From NCBI GenBank assembly GCA_035415725.1, contig DAOOGN010000055.1, positions 1 to 27,781 of the forward strand: a DNA stretch of 27,781 bases, in the 5' to 3' direction. Made by a program: the position numbers and the translations under genes. This DNA comes from DSWT01 sp035415725. Its GTDB lineage: Bacteria; Chloroflexota; Anaerolineae; B4-G1; SLSP01. A model generated the notes under the pieces. The model was not told the origin of the DNA and did not search any database. It worked only from the letters and a program-made list of their open reading frames with translations. Below are positions 23,996 to 27,781 of the stretch, piece by piece (position 1 is the first letter of the stretch; the number at the start of each line of letters is the position of its first letter).

Positions 23996-24979
23996 TTGGG
24001 AAGCCGGCCGTTGACTCGCCTTTTAAGCGCTATGGTGACGGGCGTCTTCACCCTGGCGATGGTGATAGGAAGCGTATTCCTGGCGCAAGTCGACGCCACC
24101 TTGATGGTGCAGCGTCCCCCCCGGACGGTGCAACCGTTGCCGACGACAACCCTGTACCCCACCCTGGCTCCCCTTACTCCCGGCGCACCTCAGACGCCAT
24201 TCCATGCGCCGACGCCGGCACCGACGTCCACTCCTTGTATCTATCCCCGGGGGTGGCTGCCCTACGAAGTCCAGACGGGTGAGACGCTCGCACAGTTGGT
24301 GGAAGCTGCGCACAGCAGTGTCGCTGCCTTAATGGAGGCGAACTGCCTGGAATCGGGGGAAATTTATCCCGGCGATGTGATCTACCTGCCGCCGATTGCC
24401 TTTGAGACACCGACGCCGGTGGTGATTCGTCGGTGTGGGCCACCGCCGACGTGGCGTATCGTCTATGTGCGGCTGGGGGATACACTATATAACCTCGCCA
24501 ACCGTTACGGCACGACCGTCGAAGCGATTCGGTGGGCGAACTGTTTAGTGAGTGACAAAATCTACATAGGACAGGCCTTGTATTTGCCGCCGGTCGTCAT
24601 CACGCCGCCCCCCTTCACTCGCACTCCTTCACCAACGCCGACACTGTCGCCCACACCGACGTCGACGCCCACGCCGGAAATCACCGCCACGCCGACGCCA
24701 ACACCCACGCCGGAAATCACCGTTACGCCGACGCTCACGCTAACGCCCACGGCGACCGGCACGCCGTCCCCCTCCCCCTCCGTTACCCCCACCTTCGAAC
24801 CGACCGAGCCGGTCACGCCGACCATCACCCCGACGCTGACCCCATCGCCCACAGCAACATCCACGGAGACACCACCCACGGAAACCCCGGTCCCCACCCC
24901 CACCGAGACGCCGGTTGTCGAAATACCAACGCCGTCGGAAACTCCGACGCCTTCACCCACTCCGACATCTGCAGGGTGA
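23996..24979 (+). CDS. Exported double-LysM peptidoglycan-binding protein with Pro/Thr tail
   Basis: A 327-aa protein with an N-terminal signal or anchor helix (about 8-30) and a Pro/Thr linker. Two LysM domains (about 90-131 and 155-197) recognise GlcNAc-containing glycan such as peptidoglycan. Both have the LysM pattern (QTGETLAQL, then GDVIYLP; RLGDTLYNLANRYGTT, then GQALYLP). A Thr/Pro/Ser-rich tail of about 120 residues completes the protein. Four Cys are placed with equal spacing (81-117 and 147-183), suggesting one disulphide per LysM. The start is TTG at 23996, two bases after the kinase stop, with GGGGGT upstream. Its stop overlaps the GTG of the next gene. The tail contains near-repeats coding for TPTPEIT-type units. 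Confidence 0.88.
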   Translation: MGSRPLTRLLSAMVTGVFTLAMVIGSVFLAQVDATLMVQRPPRTVQPLPTTTLYPTLAPLTPGAPQTPFHAPTPAPTSTPCIYPRGWLPYEVQTGETLAQLVEAAHSSVAALMEANCLESGEIYPGDVIYLPPIAFETPTPVVIRRCGPPPTWRIVYVRLGDTLYNLANRYGTTVEAIRWANCLVSDKIYIGQALYLPPVVITPPPFTRTPSPTPTLSPTPTSTPTPEITATPTPTPTPEITVTPTLTLTPTATGTPSPSPSVTPTFEPTEPVTPTITPTLTPSPTATSTETPPTETPVPTPTETPVVEIPTPSETPTPSPTPTSAG

Positions 24980-26415
24980 GTGTGTTCCGCATCCTGGGCG
25001 TCATACTGCTGGCCGGGTTTTTGCTGCCGGCATGTACCCCGGTCTCATCACCAGAGACCGCCCTGGCGCATGAGGCGCCGTTGGGGATGCCAACGCGCGC
25101 CGTGACGGCAACTTTCATCCCCACCTCAACGCCGCCTTCCTCTCCTGTCCCGACAGCGACGCCAACTGCCCATCCCACGACGATGCCAACCCGTACCGCG
25201 CGCCCTCGAGCGACGGCCACCGCCACACCACAACTGGTGCCGTTACGCACGGCGCGTCCCAGGACGCAGCTCACGCCGGCGCCGCGTCTGGCGGCTACCA
25301 CGATACGTGCGACGCCCACGATCCCAGCGCCGCATTTCCTGGTCGCCCAGGAGACACCCGGCGCGAACGGCTATCCGACACTGGCCGATTTTTGGGACGG
25401 GGCGGCCGAATTTGTCGTGGATGTCGCGGATACGGGCCTGCCGATGGGGGAATCTGACACACTGGTGATGTCCAATGGGGAACTGTGGTCTTATCTCCAT
25501 GCCAGCGCCGTCTCGGCGGGAGTGGTGGACCGCTGCGGCAACCCCGTGGCCTTTCCCGGATGTACCGTCATCTACCGCAGTATCGACGGCGGACGCACTT
25601 TTCAGCCTGAAACGCCACCGGTCTGCCAGTTCGAATGTGCCACCTGCCCCTGCGTGTCCGAAAACGATCACACCAACCAACAGCAATACCCCCGTCTGGC
25701 GTACAACGGCACAACGTTGTTCCTCGTCTACGAATACCTAGGGCGCGTGCGACTGCGCCGCTCCAGCGATGGATTGGCCTGGAGTGCACCGGAGAGGGTC
25801 GCCGACACGGGCATTTGGAAGTTATGGTTGCGCACGTGCCGCCAGGAAGAACGCATCCATGAGCATCCTTTCGTGCCGTATGATTACGAGTGCCTGGCGG
25901 GGGGGCCGCCGGGGGTTTTAGTCGAAGGGGGCCGTTTGTACATCTTCGTCGGCATGGGACAAAATCCAGGGGCGATGGGGTGCTACGTCGGCAGTGTCAC
26001 GACAAGCGGCGAACGTTTGACCCGCTGCCGGCACAACCCGCTGTTTGTGGGCGCCGGGGAGTATGGCCTGTTGGAAGAGAAGGGAGCCTCGACCAATCCC
26101 TACTTCGATTTCCGCATGATCAGTTCCGCCGAGGTGCAGCGTGTAGGTCAGCGCCTCTATATGTTCTATGAGGGAACGCGCGGCCCCGGCGCCGGTGACG
26201 CCGGCGACAGTCAGTTCGGCCTGGGGCTGGCGCGCAGTCTGACGGACAACGTCGATGGTCCATGGGAAAAGTATCCCGGCAATCCCATCCTCGTTGATCT
26301 GCCCGGCAATGTCGGCGTGGGGCATGCGGATGTCGTCGTCATCCAGGGGCAGACGTTTTTGTACACATCGCTCAACGGTTACACACGAAGTCGTCTGGCG
26401 CTGGTGTGGAAGTAG
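24976..26415 (+). CDS. Lipoprotein with Pro/Thr stalk and glycosidase-like beta-propeller domain
   Basis: A 479-aa exported lipoprotein. The signal peptide ends in a lipobox (LLPAC, lipidated Cys20). A Pro/Thr/Ala stalk (about 35-115) follows. The remaining 360 residues have the repeated pattern of a five-bladed propeller as in GH43/GH32-type sugar hydrolases: YRSIDGGRTF, LRRSSDGLAWSAPE, RLYMFYEGTRGP, then DGPWEKYPGNPILVD and GHADVVVIQGQTFLYTS. Catalytic acids cannot be assigned with confidence. A Cys-rich loop (CQFECATCPC) is unusual. It starts at a GTG that overlaps the LysM gene stop. Together with the LysM gene it may form a wall-anchored surface module under the kinase-like protein. Confidence 0.8.
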   Translation: MSVFRILGVILLAGFLLPACTPVSSPETALAHEAPLGMPTRAVTATFIPTSTPPSSPVPTATPTAHPTTMPTRTARPRATATATPQLVPLRTARPRTQLTPAPRLAATTIRATPTIPAPHFLVAQETPGANGYPTLADFWDGAAEFVVDVADTGLPMGESDTLVMSNGELWSYLHASAVSAGVVDRCGNPVAFPGCTVIYRSIDGGRTFQPETPPVCQFECATCPCVSENDHTNQQQYPRLAYNGTTLFLVYEYLGRVRLRRSSDGLAWSAPERVADTGIWKLWLRTCRQEERIHEHPFVPYDYECLAGGPPGVLVEGGRLYIFVGMGQNPGAMGCYVGSVTTSGERLTRCRHNPLFVGAGEYGLLEEKGASTNPYFDFRMISSAEVQRVGQRLYMFYEGTRGPGAGDAGDSQFGLGLARSLTDNVDGPWEKYPGNPILVDLPGNVGVGHADVVVIQGQTFLYTSLNGYTRSRLALVWK

Positions 26416-26419
26416 GATC

Positions 26420-26558
26420 GTAACTATTCAGCCGCCCTTGTCAGGTTATAAACGGGACTTTGGGAATGGTGCCTCATGGATTGCTACTTCGGCCATAGGT
26501 GATGACCCACTCAGCCCCCCACCTCCTTTCTCCCCCGCAAGCGGAGGAGAAGGGGCGG
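26420..26558 (-). repeat. Dispersed repeat family 1, copy D (diverged, inverted)
   Basis: Begins with GTAACTATTCAGCCGCCCTTG five bases after the lipoprotein stop. It keeps the family order in reverse, ending in a C-rich/G-rich hairpin around CCCCCGCAAGCGG. The middle has diverged. It fills most of the 26416-26621 gap between convergent genes and may help terminate transcription. Confidence 0.7.
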
Positions 26559-26621
26559 GAAAATGGGGGATGGGCTTACAACGGATTAAACAAATAAAAC
26601 GTGAAGTTTCTGGCAGTCATC

Positions 26622-27524
26622 CTAGTCAGCCCGGGGTTGAGCACGTCCCGGCGCCAATCCCAGGCGCACAAAGACCCATGGCGCGCCCGCGCCGCCCCAG
26701 AAGCCTATCAGCGTGTAACGGATGAAACGGAAAAACAGCGCCGGTTCCAGCCCGGCAAACACCGCGCGCAATCCTCCCCACAACCCGACGATGACAACCA
26801 CGCCCAGTCCGTAGCGCAGCACCCGCCGCCACAACACGCCGTCCACCTCAAAACCGATCCAGCGGGCCTGCACCACAAAGCCGACTCCCATGCCCAGCAA
26901 TGTCGCCCCGCCGGTCACACCATCCTCAGAAGGGAAAATAAACATCAAAGGGATCGAGAAAACGGCGACGAGGGCGAGCTGTACGCCCAGCGATTGCCTT
27001 GCCAACCAGCGCTCGACCCGCTCACCCCATTGCAAGTACACGTAGAGCAAGAGCGCGCCGATGACATAGCCGCCGAACAAATCGTGCGGGAAATGGACGC
27101 CCAGATACAGCCGCGACAGCGGCACCAGCACCATCAGCAGCCCGGCTACGATCCACATCCAGGTACGGCGGGCCTTGACCGCCAGATAGCCCCACACAGC
27201 CAGAGTGTTCTGCGCGTGCCCGCTGGGGAAGCCGCCGGAACCGCCCACATCGGAGTAAGCCCATACGCGCGTGTCATAAAGCGCCGGGCGTGGCTGATGG
27301 GCGAACATCTTTGCCAGCGCGTTCACGTAAGTGGAAATGAGAAACAAGAGCGTCACCCGTGCGCCGGTGCGCCGGTCCAGACACCAGTAAACGAGCGGCA
27401 GGAAGAGCAAAAAGAACAACTCATCGCCGACAAATGTGACCGCCCTGAAAGGCAAGTCCAACGTCGGGTGAAACTGCTGAAGCCACAAAATAAGTGCGAT
27501 ACCCCAATCCATAAGCGGCTGCAT
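26622..27524 (-). CDS. PAP2-family membrane phosphatase
   Basis: A 300-aa polytopic membrane protein of the type 2 phosphatidic-acid phosphatase superfamily, which removes phosphate from lipid phosphates such as undecaprenyl pyrophosphate or phosphatidic acid. The three signature motifs are intact: K72-x6-R79-P80 (KMFAHQPRP), PSGH (H103) and SRx5Hx3D (R138, H144, D148 in SRLYLGVHFPHD). About eight hydrophobic segments are predicted, longer at the C-terminus than the minimal family. GAGGAGG stands eight bases before the ATG. It is a single gene flanked on both sides by family 1 repeats. The exact lipid substrate cannot be told. Confidence 0.93.
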   Translation of the reverse strand: MQPLMDWGIALILWLQQFHPTLDLPFRAVTFVGDELFFLLFLPLVYWCLDRRTGARVTLLFLISTYVNALAKMFAHQPRPALYDTRVWAYSDVGGSGGFPSGHAQNTLAVWGYLAVKARRTWMWIVAGLLMVLVPLSRLYLGVHFPHDLFGGYVIGALLLYVYLQWGERVERWLARQSLGVQLALVAVFSIPLMFIFPSEDGVTGGATLLGMGVGFVVQARWIGFEVDGVLWRRVLRYGLGVVVIVGLWGGLRAVFAGLEPALFFRFIRYTLIGFWGGAGAPWVFVRLGLAPGRAQPRAD

Positions 27525-27573
27525 CGTGAAATCCTCCTCTTGATCCAGGTGAAGAACAATTTTAACTTGTAGC

Positions 27574-27681
27574 GTAACTATTCAGTCACCCTATCCAAGA
27601 GCACCTGGCATACCAAAATCCGCGCCCAATCTGGTATAGGGAATAAGTTGCTTCGCCAGGTTGACTGGCCTGAATAGATAC
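27574..27681. mobile_element. 108-base MITE-like element with terminal inverted repeats
   Basis: Bounded by GTAACTATTCAG (27574-27585) and CTGAATAGATAC (27670-27681), which match as an inverted repeat at 11 of 12 positions. Inside are nested arms CCTGGC/GCCAGG, CCCTAT/ATAGGG and ATACCA/TGGTAT, so the whole element can fold on itself. It encodes nothing. Its ends match the conserved terminus of repeat family 1. No flanking transposase is present. Confidence 0.6.
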
Positions 27682-27688
27682 ATTTTCC

Positions 27689-27781
27689 GTAACTATTCAG
27701 CCGCCCTTGCCAGGTGGCGAACGGGGCTTTGGGGAGGGCACATAATAGGTTACCCCTTCGGCAGGTGCTGACCCTCTCATC
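27689..27781 (-). repeat. Dispersed repeat family 1, copy E (cut by window end)
   Basis: Inverted copy that starts seven bases after the 108-base element. Its 93 visible bases differ from copy A at about four positions. The hairpin end lies beyond the window. Confidence 0.85.

Noticed and set aside
24600..24975. Possible tandem repeat or CRISPR-like array (CCGACGCCGACACCC-type units)
   Set aside because: The repeats encode a Thr/Pro/Ser tail, lack constant spacers and stay in frame within the LysM gene.
26601..27572. Open frame of 323 codons on the plus strand opposite the PAP2 gene
   Set aside because: His/Gln/Arg-rich antisense translation; the minus-strand gene has all three PAP2 motifs.

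Overview
The window looks like chromosomal DNA of a Chloroflexota bacterium, probably of the Anaerolineae/Caldilineae type. This is inferred from gene style, not from a database match. The pointers are many exported or membrane proteins with long Pro/Thr (TPTPTP) stalks, Cys-containing LysM repeats, a GerW-family protein without other sporulation genes, GAF/PAS histidine-kinase-like proteins, and GC-rich coding with many short intergenic repeats. No phage, integrase, transposase, rRNA or CRISPR array is visible.

Layout. (1) 299-3157, minus: a stalked membrane protein, an FAD-dependent DAO-type oxidoreductase and a NarL-type response regulator run in one direction. (2) 3498-5153, plus: a small membrane protein, a GerW/YtfJ-family protein with an unusual Cys/His-rich insert, and PgeF (YfiH) form a tight operon from a clear promoter. 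(3) 5418-11237, minus: a PcrA/UvrD helicase, a secreted protein with three PPC-like domains, and a membrane-anchored J-domain protein. (4) 11471-15651, minus: two adjacent SPFH/band-7 membrane proteins. (5) 15885-19068, minus: an RluE-type pseudouridine synthase with its own promoter and terminator, then a GT2 glycosyltransferase and a UbiB/ABC1 kinase. (6) tRNA-Gln(UUG) and a secreted L,D-transpeptidase, minus. (7) 21282-26415, plus: a 7TM-GAF-coiled-coil-PAS kinase-like protein that lacks the phosphoacceptor His, a double-LysM protein and a propeller-like lipoprotein, in one operon. (8) A PAP2 phosphatase, minus.

How they fit together. Much of the window concerns the cell envelope: peptidoglycan binding and cross-linking (LysM protein, L,D-transpeptidase), lipid-linked precursors (GT2, PAP2), quinone or lipid biology (UbiB) and surface-exposed stalked proteins. 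PcrA, RluE, PgeF and tRNA-Gln are housekeeping genes.

The most unusual item is the SPFH pair. The larger protein (847 aa) has about seven membrane segments. Its SPFH domain is interrupted by a roughly 64-residue helical segment that resembles the effector-associated (death-like adaptor) domains of bacterial conflict systems. A small second domain of the kind that often accompanies them follows. The partner SPFH protein has a domain of about 155 residues outside the membrane. Together they look like a membrane scaffold that could dock effectors. The kinase-like protein with His replaced by Asn, the Cys-rich GerW variant and a dispersed repeat family ending in GTAACTATTCAG are the next most interesting points.
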